From: a virus
IMG/VR virus record: IMGVR_UViG_3300035034_002179
Location: 1 to 33,529 of that record
DNA: 33,529 bases
Direction: 5' to 3' (one strand)
Of this stretch, positions 7,657 to 14,568 are shown piece after piece. Made by a program: the position numbers and the translations under genes. The notes under the pieces are model-generated. The model did not search any database. It saw nothing but the letters and a program-made list of their open reading frames with translations, and was not told where the DNA came from. How positions within the stretch are numbered: the stretch's first letter is position 1; each line of letters opens with the position of its first letter.

Positions 7657-8706
7657 ATGTCAAATAAATGGATGAAACAGATGCAGAGTATGGAAGGTGC
7701 TATCGACAAAGAGTACGATCCCTTCTTAGTCGAAAACGTATTACACTCACCCTCACCATCCCTTAACTGGATCTTTGGTAAGGGTTCTGGTATTCCATAC
7801 GGATATTCAGCTATCTTTTACGGTGAACCTAAAGCTGGTAAGTCATTAGCTTCTTATTTATTTACCTCTCAAATGCATAAGGATCATCCAGACGGTATTT
7901 GTATTAGATTTGATACAGAGATGAGGGCAGATGCTCAATTAAGCCCTATATGGGGAATTGACAGTGATAGGTTCATGGCTTTTAACGTTAACGATCCTAA
8001 AATGATTTACGATAGAATTTCAAACGAAATCGCTGACCTGTGTGAGGCTGGAATGCCTGTTAAGATGATCATTATCGACTCTCTACAGGGTATGAAGGGC
8101 GTTAAGCGTATGGGTAAAGACTCAGTAGCTGACCACCTTATGGGAGATGATGCACTAACTCACGGTATTGGTCTTAAAAATATCCTACCAATCATTAGAA
8201 AGTATAAAATTGCACTTATCTGTACATCTCACGTTAGAGCTAATCTAGATGCTGGTATGTATGGTCCAAAGAAAAAGATGGCAGGTGGATGGGCGCAAAA
8301 ACACTTCTTTGAGTACTTTATCGAAGTTGCTAAAAATAACGCTGGAAAAGACAAGATTGAAGACACAGCTGGTGGAGTTGACTTTAGAGGGAAGAAAGAA
8401 ATTCTAGGTCACAAGATTAAAGTTAAGATGGTTGATAGTTCTGTAGGTATTCAAGGAAGATCTGGAGAATTCACACTCTCTTACGAAAAAGGTCTTATTA
8501 ATGTTGGTGAAGAGATTGCTACACTAGCTAAGGCTATGAAGTTAGTTGAAATGCCTAACAATAGAACGTATATTGTTGGTGATAAAAAGTACACCTCTAA
8601 GGCAGACTTCAACGAAGCTCTAGAAAAAGATAAAGAACTACAAAAAGACTTGTTAGAGAAAATCTACGCTAGAGACAATAAACCTTACGAAGCTACAGAG
8701 GAATAG
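7657..8706 (+). CDS. uvsX: UvsX/RecA-like recombinase
   Basis: Strand-exchange ATPase for recombination-dependent replication and repair. Walker A is GEPKAGKS (residues 56-63), preceded by the RecA-type 'PSLNWIFGKGSGIPYG' entry strand. Walker B is MIIIDS (137-142), and LICTSHVRAN fits the RecA-core strand carrying the sensor residue. The protein has 349 residues, the size of phage UvsX (about 390) and bacterial RecA (about 350). An AAGGA site precedes the ATG. It follows the Acb2-like gene and precedes a possible sigma-like gene in the same operon. UvsX is favoured over RecA because no RecA-type C-terminal domain can be seen and the context is phage replication. A SAK4-type ATPase is the alternative. 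Confidence 0.85.
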   Translation: MSNKWMKQMQSMEGAIDKEYDPFLVENVLHSPSPSLNWIFGKGSGIPYGYSAIFYGEPKAGKSLASYLFTSQMHKDHPDGICIRFDTEMRADAQLSPIWGIDSDRFMAFNVNDPKMIYDRISNEIADLCEAGMPVKMIIIDSLQGMKGVKRMGKDSVADHLMGDDALTHGIGLKNILPIIRKYKIALICTSHVRANLDAGMYGPKKKMAGGWAQKHFFEYFIEVAKNNAGKDKIEDTAGGVDFRGKKEILGHKIKVKMVDSSVGIQGRSGEFTLSYEKGLINVGEEIATLAKAMKLVEMPNNRTYIVGDKKYTSKADFNEALEKDKELQKDLLEKIYARDNKPYEATEE

Positions 8707-8708
8707 AT

Positions 8709-9593
8709 ATGGCAAAAAGATACAATTTCCATGAGCACTTTGAGATGCTCATGGTTAGGCACGACTATTTATCTAGAGTAGAAAATCCAGATCCGAAATG
8801 GATTGGTAAGTGGGAAGCTATCGTCAAAAAGACAGCGTATGTGATGTATCAAAAAAAGATGGGTACTTTCTGTAAGGTTAGTTACTACTTAGACGATATC
8901 CAATCGATTGCTAACTGCTACATGGTAAGTTACATGGAATTATACTCTATCGAGAGAAACGATAAAGAAAAGAAAAACTTCTTTGCTGCATTTAATAAAA
9001 AACACGGTAGAGACCCTAACGAAGATGAAATATACAACAAAGAAAAGAATAAGCTAATTAGTTTTTTAAGACAGAGGTTGCAAAACGCTGCAGTCGTTTG
9101 TTCAAGAAAGGCTAGGAATATAGTTGGTAATAAAAATAAGGTTGTAATTTGTGCTGAGACCGAGAACTCTCAAGTAGCTTCTGAAGAAATGTTGCTTGAA
9201 GATCATAAAAAATTTGGCTACAGAACTGTAACAAAAAAAGAGTTTAAAGAGATCCAAGCTAAATCTAAAGGATCTACTAGTCTAACAGATTCAAATGGAT
9301 TTCCAGTAGTGAGGGTTGTCTCTTTTAGTGAGGCTGTGATATCTCTAGGTGAAGATTCAAATATGGATCGTAACGCTGATGTTTGCGAAGACCTCAATCC
9401 TGAAAAAATAATGATTGCTCAAGAAGATCGATCTGAAATTGATAGATTTGTTGAGAAGTTTGAAAAAATGAAGAATACGGAAAAGAAAAAATGTCTAAAT
9501 AGATTTGTAGTTATGAATAAGGGTAAGGTTGAATTCAAAAAAGAACTTAAACTAGCTAGAAAAATGTTATTAGAGCTAAAAGCTATAGTATAA
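8709..9593 (+). CDS. Hypothetical protein, possible sigma-like factor, 294 aa
   Basis: No firm assignment. Two segments recall sigma-70 family proteins. One is an acidic-hydrophobic stretch YYLDDIQSIANCYMVSYMEL (near residue 60), like the 'DDLxQEGxxGLxxA' core of region 2. The other is NKKHGRDPNEDEIYNKEK, like the 'GRxPTxxEI' region that precedes it in some sigma factors. It is followed by an arginine-rich helix (LRQRLQNAAVVCSRKARNI). No clear region 4 helix-turn-helix is visible. If it is a phage sigma factor it could read the TGTGGTATAT promoters found in this window. The start has GAGGA just upstream. A perfect 9-bp inverted repeat lies 20 bases into the gene. Confidence 0.75.
   Translation: MAKRYNFHEHFEMLMVRHDYLSRVENPDPKWIGKWEAIVKKTAYVMYQKKMGTFCKVSYYLDDIQSIANCYMVSYMELYSIERNDKEKKNFFAAFNKKHGRDPNEDEIYNKEKNKLISFLRQRLQNAAVVCSRKARNIVGNKNKVVICAETENSQVASEEMLLEDHKKFGYRTVTKKEFKEIQAKSKGSTSLTDSNGFPVVRVVSFSEAVISLGEDSNMDRNADVCEDLNPEKIMIAQEDRSEIDRFVEKFEKMKNTEKKKCLNRFVVMNKGKVEFKKELKLARKMLLELKAIV
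8729..8754 (+). repeat. 9-bp perfect inverted repeat at the start of a gene
   Basis: CCATGAGCA and TGCTCATGG flank the 8-base loop CTTTGAGA, 20 bases after the start codon of the possible sigma-like gene. In the mRNA this would be a stable hairpin within the zone covered by an initiating ribosome, so it could lower or regulate translation. It also has the symmetry of an operator. Coincidence is possible. Confidence 0.45.
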
Positions 9594-9602
9594 TAGGTAA
9601 TA

Positions 9603-10040
9603 ATGAAAGAATTTAAAGAAACAATTGAAAAATGGTACGATTTGTATGGTGAATCTTTTGATCACGACAATTTAGTATACCACTTAACAGTCCTCTTTGA
9701 GGATCTTAGAGGCTTAGACCTTCAAAAAAGTGACCTAAAAGAGATAGGGTCTTTTTTAGTAGAAAAGATTAATAAAAAACACAATAACGAACACATTGAT
9801 ATGTTATCTCAATTGATAATGGCTAACAAGATTAAATTTATCTTTAATAGGGTTAATAGAGGTATAAAAGAAATTATAGACCCTGTTTTAGAAGATACTG
9901 TAAGAGAAATTTCAGATGGAGATACCTATATAAACAACACATCTGAACCAGACATTGACCTTAGAGGGATAGAGTACGACAAGCCTGAATATGATGAAGA
10001 TAAGATGTACAAGACACTAGGGATAGAAAATGACAGATAA
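9603..10040 (+). CDS. Hypothetical acidic protein, 145 aa
   Basis: Not recognised. It is mostly helical in the first 95 residues, with an acidic C-terminal tail (EPDIDLRGIEYDKPEYDEDK). Ribosome-binding signal is weak (AGGT). The DnaB-like helicase gene starts inside its last 11 bases (ATGACAGATAA), so the two are coupled. A helicase loader or helicase partner would fit that position, but nothing in the protein proves it. Confidence 0.7.
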   Translation: MKEFKETIEKWYDLYGESFDHDNLVYHLTVLFEDLRGLDLQKSDLKEIGSFLVEKINKKHNNEHIDMLSQLIMANKIKFIFNRVNRGIKEIIDPVLEDTVREISDGDTYINNTSEPDIDLRGIEYDKPEYDEDKMYKTLGIENDR

Positions 10041-11112
10041 GTTGACAAACCCTATTATTGAAGCTATCGAGGAAAGTAAGAACCTTGAGAACAAAGAATA
10101 TGAACTTAGGAAACAAAGAGTTGATCATCAATACGATCAACTTCAAGATGCTAAGATTAAAACTGAAGCCTTTAAGAGAGTTAAGATCGGTGGAAATTCA
10201 AAAGCTAGAGCTTCAAAACTCGCTAAAGAAAATAGAGAGTATATTGAATTAGCCAAAAGTGCTGCTGTATTTTTAGATATGGAGGAGTTTAAGGACAAAG
10301 TAGCCCTGTTTCCTCGTAATATTATCCTTTTAGGTGCTGAAACTGGTACTGGTAAGTCAACTACAGTAGCTAACTTTGTAATAAGCTATATGAAACAAGG
10401 AAAGAAATGTCTAATCATTACTAATGAAGAGTATGAAACAGATATTTTAAACAGAATTGTATTTCTATTAAGAGGATGGTCTTATAATAACCATAATGAA
10501 ATTACAGAGGAACAATTGTTAGAGTGTGATAGAATGTACCCTATACTGTATGAAAACTTTATAGAGATCATACACGATAAGAGTAATGAGGTTGGTGGAA
10601 CTACCACCTCACTAGAGGGTATTCAAAGTGTTTTTAATTCTTTGGTTGAAGAGCTTAAATTAGGTAACAAGTATGACGCTATCTTGGTAGATTATGTTCA
10701 AAACATTAAATACTCTACAGAGGTTACTAGCCTAGCTCAGTGGCAAGTTCTAGATAGACTAGGTGCTTTTTTAGATGGTTGGAAGGGTGAGTATCCAGCA
10801 CCAATCATATTATTCTCTCAGTTAAAGTCAGCTACGAGCGCAGGTGAGGCTTTTAAAGATAGGCAAGAGAAGTTTAAGGCAATTATGAACCATTGTACTA
10901 CCGCTATAGAAATATTGGCTGATAGAGAAAACCTAAGAACAGAGTGGATCTTTAGAAAAAATAGATTTAAAGGTGCTGTTGGTGTTAGTGTTTTTACTGG
11001 ATACGAAAGAGGTAGGTATGTACCCTACTCTTCAGAATTTAGAAGTAAGAATTTGATAAAAAAAGATAGAAAAGAGCATTTAAGTAAAATGGCTTCGGCT
11101 TTTGATAAGTAG
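10030..11112 (+). CDS. DnaB-like replicative helicase ATPase
   Basis: RecA-fold ATPase, probably the replicative helicase. An N-terminal charged helical region of about 95 residues is followed by Walker A GAETGTGKST (102-111). The strand CLIITNEEY has the 'TxE' feature of DnaB motif 1a. Walker B is AILVDY (217-222), and ILFSQLK (260-266) corresponds to DnaB motif 3 ('xxSQLxR'). An arginine-rich segment (RKNRFKG) lies where the DnaB 'KxR' finger is expected. At 360 residues it is shorter than bacterial DnaB (about 460) and lacks the usual N-terminal domain, as in some phage gp41-type or SAK/KaiC-type ATPases. It stands two genes upstream of the AEP primase. Helicase is the best call; a recombination ATPase is the alternative. 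Confidence 0.75.
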   Translation: MTDKLTNPIIEAIEESKNLENKEYELRKQRVDHQYDQLQDAKIKTEAFKRVKIGGNSKARASKLAKENREYIELAKSAAVFLDMEEFKDKVALFPRNIILLGAETGTGKSTTVANFVISYMKQGKKCLIITNEEYETDILNRIVFLLRGWSYNNHNEITEEQLLECDRMYPILYENFIEIIHDKSNEVGGTTTSLEGIQSVFNSLVEELKLGNKYDAILVDYVQNIKYSTEVTSLAQWQVLDRLGAFLDGWKGEYPAPIILFSQLKSATSAGEAFKDRQEKFKAIMNHCTTAIEILADRENLRTEWIFRKNRFKGAVGVSVFTGYERGRYVPYSSEFRSKNLIKKDRKEHLSKMASAFDK

Positions 11113-11118
11113 GTAAAT

Positions 11119-11424
11119 ATGAAAGATAAAGATATTGGTTTTATAAGAAAAAAGATATTAGAATTTGTCACGTATCTTCAAATTGCGGCATTGTTTCAAG
11201 ACAGTATCTGGATGTATTACTTTCTAACTAAACTACACTTTACACTATATTTTAGAGATAGCCTTGAAAAAAATTTTATATACGATACCGAATCTTATAA
11301 AAGAGCCTCCCATAGACATGGATGTATGGTTGCAGGTATACATAACACTAAGAAAAAGAAAATATACAATCTAGCTAAAAAGTCTTTTCATAAGAATTTA
11401 GCTCTACGTATTAGACTGAGATAG
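11119..11424 (+). CDS. Hypothetical protein, 101 aa
   Basis: Not recognised. It is rich in aromatic residues in the middle (DSIWMYYFLTKLHFTLYF) and basic at the C-terminus. The aromatic stretch is not a convincing membrane helix because it contains charged and polar residues. It lies between the helicase and primase genes, with 6 bases before and 2 bases after. The ribosome-binding site is weak, which suggests coupling to helicase translation. Confidence 0.6.
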   Translation: MKDKDIGFIRKKILEFVTYLQIAALFQDSIWMYYFLTKLHFTLYFRDSLEKNFIYDTESYKRASHRHGCMVAGIHNTKKKKIYNLAKKSFHKNLALRIRLR

Positions 11425-11426
11425 TT

Positions 11427-12344
11427 GTGAGAGAGTGTACTAGAGAATTTTTAAGTTTATTTTTTAACGAAGGTGAGAAAATCTGCGTATCTAATAATGA
11501 ATTTGGATATCACTCAGTATCTCAAGACACTTTAGACGGTACGATACGACTATTATCCCCACCAAGTAAAGAAACTGGTGAAACTAGATCTAGTGAGATA
11601 GAGGAAACTGATATTTGCCTTATGGCTCTAAATCCAATTGAAGGATATAGAAAAGATAAAAATGTCACTGCCTACAGGTCTTTTTTAGTAGAGATGGATG
11701 ACGGTACTCTACCAGAACAAATGAAATATATCGAAGACAGTGGACTACCGTACTCTGTGTGTATCTTTTCAGGAAATAAATCTCTACACTTTGGGATAGT
11801 TCTTGAAAATGATATTATTGAAGAGTACTTATGGAGAAACATTGCTGAATGGATACTAAACATACTAGACCAAGCAGACCCAATGACAAAGAATCCTTCT
11901 AGATCGATTAGATTTCCAAATAACATGAGAAAAGACGGTAAGTGTTTAGAGCAAAAGCTAGTTAAAATGAAGGGTAGGGTTAACAACGATATATTATCTG
12001 TATGGCTAAACAAATACCCAGACTTAAACCCTGCCACAATTAAAGCCAAAAGACCTCGTAGAGTTAGTACGTCAGGCTCTATTGGTAAAGTTCCACTATT
12101 TGTAGTTGATAAGGTTAGAAATTACGACCCATATGGCGATAACGGTATGGGTGGAAGAAACGGTTTTTGGTACTGGGTTGGCAGAAGACTTTCGGAGAGT
12201 GGGTTTGATTTTGATGAAATGTTACACGCATTAGATCCTTTTTTTATTGAAGATAATACTTATGGCAGTAGTTTCCTCACAGAAGAGTACGAATCCACCA
12301 TTAAAAGAGCACACGATGATTATTGGACAGAAGAGGGAATTTAG
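11427..12344 (+). CDS. AEP-family DNA primase
   Basis: Synthesises primers for the phage replisome. It belongs to the archaeo-eukaryotic primase superfamily rather than the DnaG type. Motif I is FLVEMDDG (acidic metal ligands, residues 86-93). Motif II is SGNKSLHFGI (115-124), the classical 'sGxKSxHxxv' signature. Motif III is NPSRSIRFPNN (156-166), matching 'NPSRLxRxPG'. From about residue 235 the segment GGRNGFWYWVGRRLSESG and the following helices resemble the primase C-terminal (PriCT-like) domain. The GTG start is chosen because the frame upstream is closed near it and the next ATG would remove motif I context. The ribosome-binding signal is weak and only 2 bases separate it from the upstream gene. 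The gene ends the replication operon. Confidence 0.8.
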   Translation: MRECTREFLSLFFNEGEKICVSNNEFGYHSVSQDTLDGTIRLLSPPSKETGETRSSEIEETDICLMALNPIEGYRKDKNVTAYRSFLVEMDDGTLPEQMKYIEDSGLPYSVCIFSGNKSLHFGIVLENDIIEEYLWRNIAEWILNILDQADPMTKNPSRSIRFPNNMRKDGKCLEQKLVKMKGRVNNDILSVWLNKYPDLNPATIKAKRPRRVSTSGSIGKVPLFVVDKVRNYDPYGDNGMGGRNGFWYWVGRRLSESGFDFDEMLHALDPFFIEDNTYGSSFLTEEYESTIKRAHDDYWTEEGI

Positions 12345-12372
12345 TTGACAATGTTTGATAATGGTATACAAT
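12345..12372 (+). promoter_or_regulatory. Sigma-70-type promoter, TTGACA-16-TACAAT
   Basis: A consensus -35 box TTGACA (12345-12350) and a -10 box TACAAT (12367-12372) are separated by 16 bases, directly after the primase stop codon. The -10 region also contains TGGTATA, shared with the other promoter motifs in the window. It probably starts a second plus-strand unit (12393-16055) and looks readable by host RNA polymerase. Confidence 0.65.
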
Positions 12373-12392
12373 ATACTTAACAGGGAGATTTT

Positions 12393-12611
12393 ATGAAAAC
12401 AGATGATAAGTTAATAAAAAGTATCGGTAACCTTAGAAATTGCTATATAGGTATGGTTGGCGGTGTACATACGTTAGACAAATCAAAAATTGACGATTTA
12501 TCTTTCATGGTAAGTATCCACAATGTAACAAATGCCATAATGAGTGGTATAATTACTAAAGAGGGCTTTACTGAAATGATACAAAAGGATGAGTTATGTT
12601 TGGAAAATTAG
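12393..12611 (+). CDS. Hypothetical protein, 72 aa
   Basis: Not recognised. It is a small soluble protein with a glycine-rich turn (GMVGGVHTLDKSK) and a helical C-terminal half. The ATG follows CAGGGAGATTTT, a strong ribosome-binding site. It is the first gene behind the TTGACA promoter, so it is likely well expressed. The membrane-protein gene overlaps its last 16 bases, suggesting joint expression. Confidence 0.65.
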   Translation: MKTDDKLIKSIGNLRNCYIGMVGGVHTLDKSKIDDLSFMVSIHNVTNAIMSGIITKEGFTEMIQKDELCLEN

Positions 12612-13075
12612 TTTTATTTTTATGTTATTTGTTCTATGCAGGGATGGTTTATACCTCTTTTGTTCCTGATAATCCATATCTAGGCTACATAGATGCTTTA
12701 CGCACAATGTATATTTGGATACATATTCCCCTATATATTATGATTACTGTAAGTACTTTTTTACTTATAGCTAGAAAAGATGTTTTAATTGAAAAAGTAA
12801 CGAAAGGTATGAAGAAAAAACCTAATTGGAAAGATTCTTTTGTCAAACAACACTATAAACTACACAAAATAAGTGTTAAAAGATATATTAACATTTTAAT
12901 ATCTATTTCGATTACGTTGATAGCTTTTTTATCCTTACACGATAATTTTCTAGGTGGAATGATGTTGTACGGTAGCTTTGTTACTTATTATTTTGTAAAT
13001 TCTATTAAGGAATTGACCCAAACTATATACAATAACAATTTTGAAAAAACCAGTAAGGAAGGCGATGACAAGTAA
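12596..13075 (+). CDS. Four-helix membrane protein, 159 aa
   Basis: An integral inner-membrane protein of unknown role. Hydrophobic segments lie at about residues 4-21, 39-59, 98-114 and 118-136. A basic cytoplasmic-type loop (60-97, KKKPNWKDSFVKQHYK) and a charged C-terminal tail are also present. By the positive-inside rule both termini are probably cytoplasmic. Phage proteins of this type may act in superinfection exclusion, membrane remodelling or lysis control. No holin, spanin or Imm family motif is recognised. It overlaps its neighbours at both ends. Confidence 0.7.
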   Translation: MFGKLVLFLCYLFYAGMVYTSFVPDNPYLGYIDALRTMYIWIHIPLYIMITVSTFLLIARKDVLIEKVTKGMKKKPNWKDSFVKQHYKLHKISVKRYINILISISITLIAFLSLHDNFLGGMMLYGSFVTYYFVNSIKELTQTIYNNNFEKTSKEGDDK

Positions 13076-13265
13076 GGATTTTGTTGAGATTAGTGATTTA
13101 GATTCTATGAAAAAGGCACTTGAAAATGCTGAGATATATTTTACCGAACTAGAACAGGAAGAGTGTGTTATACTAGAAACTGAATACGATATCGTTATGG
13201 TATTTAACAGAGAAAATGACCAACTACTATACATGGATTTAAAAAAAGATGCACAAGACGATTAA
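13065..13265 (+). CDS. Hypothetical acidic protein, 66 aa
   Basis: Not recognised. The ATG at 13065 is preferred over a TTG at 13041 because AAGGAAGG precedes it at the right distance. It overlaps the membrane-protein stop by 11 bases, in the same ATGACAAGTAA arrangement used at 7438. It is acidic and probably alpha/beta (ECVILETEYDIVMVFNREND). No membrane segment or metal site is seen. Confidence 0.65.
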   Translation: MTSKDFVEISDLDSMKKALENAEIYFTELEQEECVILETEYDIVMVFNRENDQLLYMDLKKDAQDD

Positions 13266-13488
13266 AGACTTAATAGAGTCAGCTAAAGAATTATCAAAAG
13301 CGGCTGGATCTGTTGTAAGGCACGAAGGTCTGGTAGATCTACAAAAAGCCATTGCAAAATTAGATGCTGCACAGATGGAGTTTATGAGGAAGTGTAGTTT
13401 AATGGAAAACAGCACTTGCGGAACGTGTCCCATGCCATGTGGTCAAGATTGGTGCGTAACTAAGGAAAAAGATGACAAAGACATTTAA
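13249..13488 (+). CDS. Hypothetical Cys-containing protein, 79 aa
   Basis: Not recognised. A helical N-terminal 50 residues is followed by a cysteine cluster, CSLMENSTCGTCPMPCGQDWC. It has five cysteines in about 20 residues (C-x7-C-x2-C-x3-C-x4-C), which could bind zinc or an iron-sulfur cluster. It overlaps the previous gene by 17 bases and lacks a good ribosome-binding site, so translation is probably coupled. The next gene starts inside its last 17 bases. Confidence 0.6.
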   Translation: MHKTIKDLIESAKELSKAAGSVVRHEGLVDLQKAIAKLDAAQMEFMRKCSLMENSTCGTCPMPCGQDWCVTKEKDDKDI

Positions 13489-13783
13489 AGTTAAACTTAA
13501 ATCTATCCAAAAACTTAAAAAATACGCTAGACACTTTGGTGGAGATATGAGTGAATCTAACGCCTACGTACTTAAGCACAACGGTGAATTGGTAGACAAA
13601 AGGGTTGAGTTGAATGATGTCGAAGGTGGCTTTATTCATGTTGTCAAGCATGTAATGGAGAACGGTGAAGAATTTCTAGTAGTTGACCACCTAAATATTA
13701 TAACAAAAGTCGAATACGAACGTACTAAAGCTTTATATGAAGAGATTAAGAAAAGTGAGCCAAGTATGAAGGGTGTCTGTTAG
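13472..13783 (+). CDS. Hypothetical protein, 103 aa
   Basis: Not recognised. Basic at the N-terminus (KTFKVKLKSIQKLKKYARHF), then alternating short strands, and a helical C-terminal end. An AAGGA site precedes the ATG. The Mom-like gene begins with a GTG overlapping its stop codon (TAGTG), so it may be produced together with that enzyme. Whether it serves DNA modification is not known. Confidence 0.65.
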   Translation: MTKTFKVKLKSIQKLKKYARHFGGDMSESNAYVLKHNGELVDKRVELNDVEGGFIHVVKHVMENGEEFLVVDHLNIITKVEYERTKALYEEIKKSEPSMKGVC

Positions 13784-14568
13784 TGTCCGAAACCAGATAC
13801 GAAAAATCTCTTGAAAAACTAGATATAGGCGAATGTCATCAGTACAAAAGACGAGTCGAAAAGGCTGAGGAAGAGGCTAAAGACCCTTATTGGAAGGATC
13901 TAGACTTGGATCTCAAGAATGCTATAGTTAAACCTATAGATAAAAAACTAGCCAAAAGAATTGTTGAAGAGTATGAGTGGCTGGGCTGTATGCCAGCTAT
14001 AAATAAATACTATTTTGGTATTTTCTTTGGAGATGTTTGTGGTGGAGTTTTAGTGTTCGGTCCTGAATACTCAGAGAATCTAGGTCACTGGGATAAGTAC
14101 GGATATACAGGCAAAATGATACTACTTAGTCGTGGAGTCTGTCTCCACTGGACACCTAAAAATACAGGTAGTAAGCTTATTATGAGTGCTATCAAGATGT
14201 TACCTAAGAAATACGAAATTGTTACAGTTACAACAGACCACTTAGCTGGAGAAGTAGGTACGATATACCAAGCTTGTAACTTCCACTATGTAGGGTCTAT
14301 GAGAGATAGTAATCCTAACATAAAGTCAAAAAGTAGAGATAGATTTGGAGTTATAATTGATGGTAAGTTGTATGGGGCTAGGGGAATTCGTGCCAAATAC
14401 GGAACTCAGAAAAAAGCTGTTATACTCAAACACCATCCAGATGCTAAGTTTATCAAACAAAAATCAAAACACAGATACTTTTTATTCCGTGGCAATAGCA
14501 ACACAAAAAAGAAACATAAAAAAGCAATAGATTTTATAATAAAACCCTACCCAAAAAGGAATGTATGA
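13783..14568 (+). CDS. mom: Mom-like DNA adenine-modification protein (GNAT fold)
   Basis: Probably modifies phage DNA to evade restriction. The core matches the Mom family, a GNAT-like fold first known from phage Mu, where it adds an acetamido group to adenine. Visible hallmarks are YEWLG (64-68), YYFGIFFGDVCGGVLVFG (76-93), the strand-helix LSRGVCLHWTPKNTGSKL (115-132), and GEVGTIYQACNFHYVG (156-171). A basic C-terminal extension (KKKHKKAIDF) could contact DNA. The 261 residues compare with about 230 for Mu Mom. The GTG start overlaps the upstream stop, and the ATG of the thymidylate synthase gene overlaps its TGA. Pairing with nucleotide metabolism fits a DNA-modifying phage. The exact modification cannot be predicted. 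Confidence 0.65.
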   Translation: MSETRYEKSLEKLDIGECHQYKRRVEKAEEEAKDPYWKDLDLDLKNAIVKPIDKKLAKRIVEEYEWLGCMPAINKYYFGIFFGDVCGGVLVFGPEYSENLGHWDKYGYTGKMILLSRGVCLHWTPKNTGSKLIMSAIKMLPKKYEIVTVTTDHLAGEVGTIYQACNFHYVGSMRDSNPNIKSKSRDRFGVIIDGKLYGARGIRAKYGTQKKAVILKHHPDAKFIKQKSKHRYFLFRGNSNTKKKHKKAIDFIIKPYPKRNV

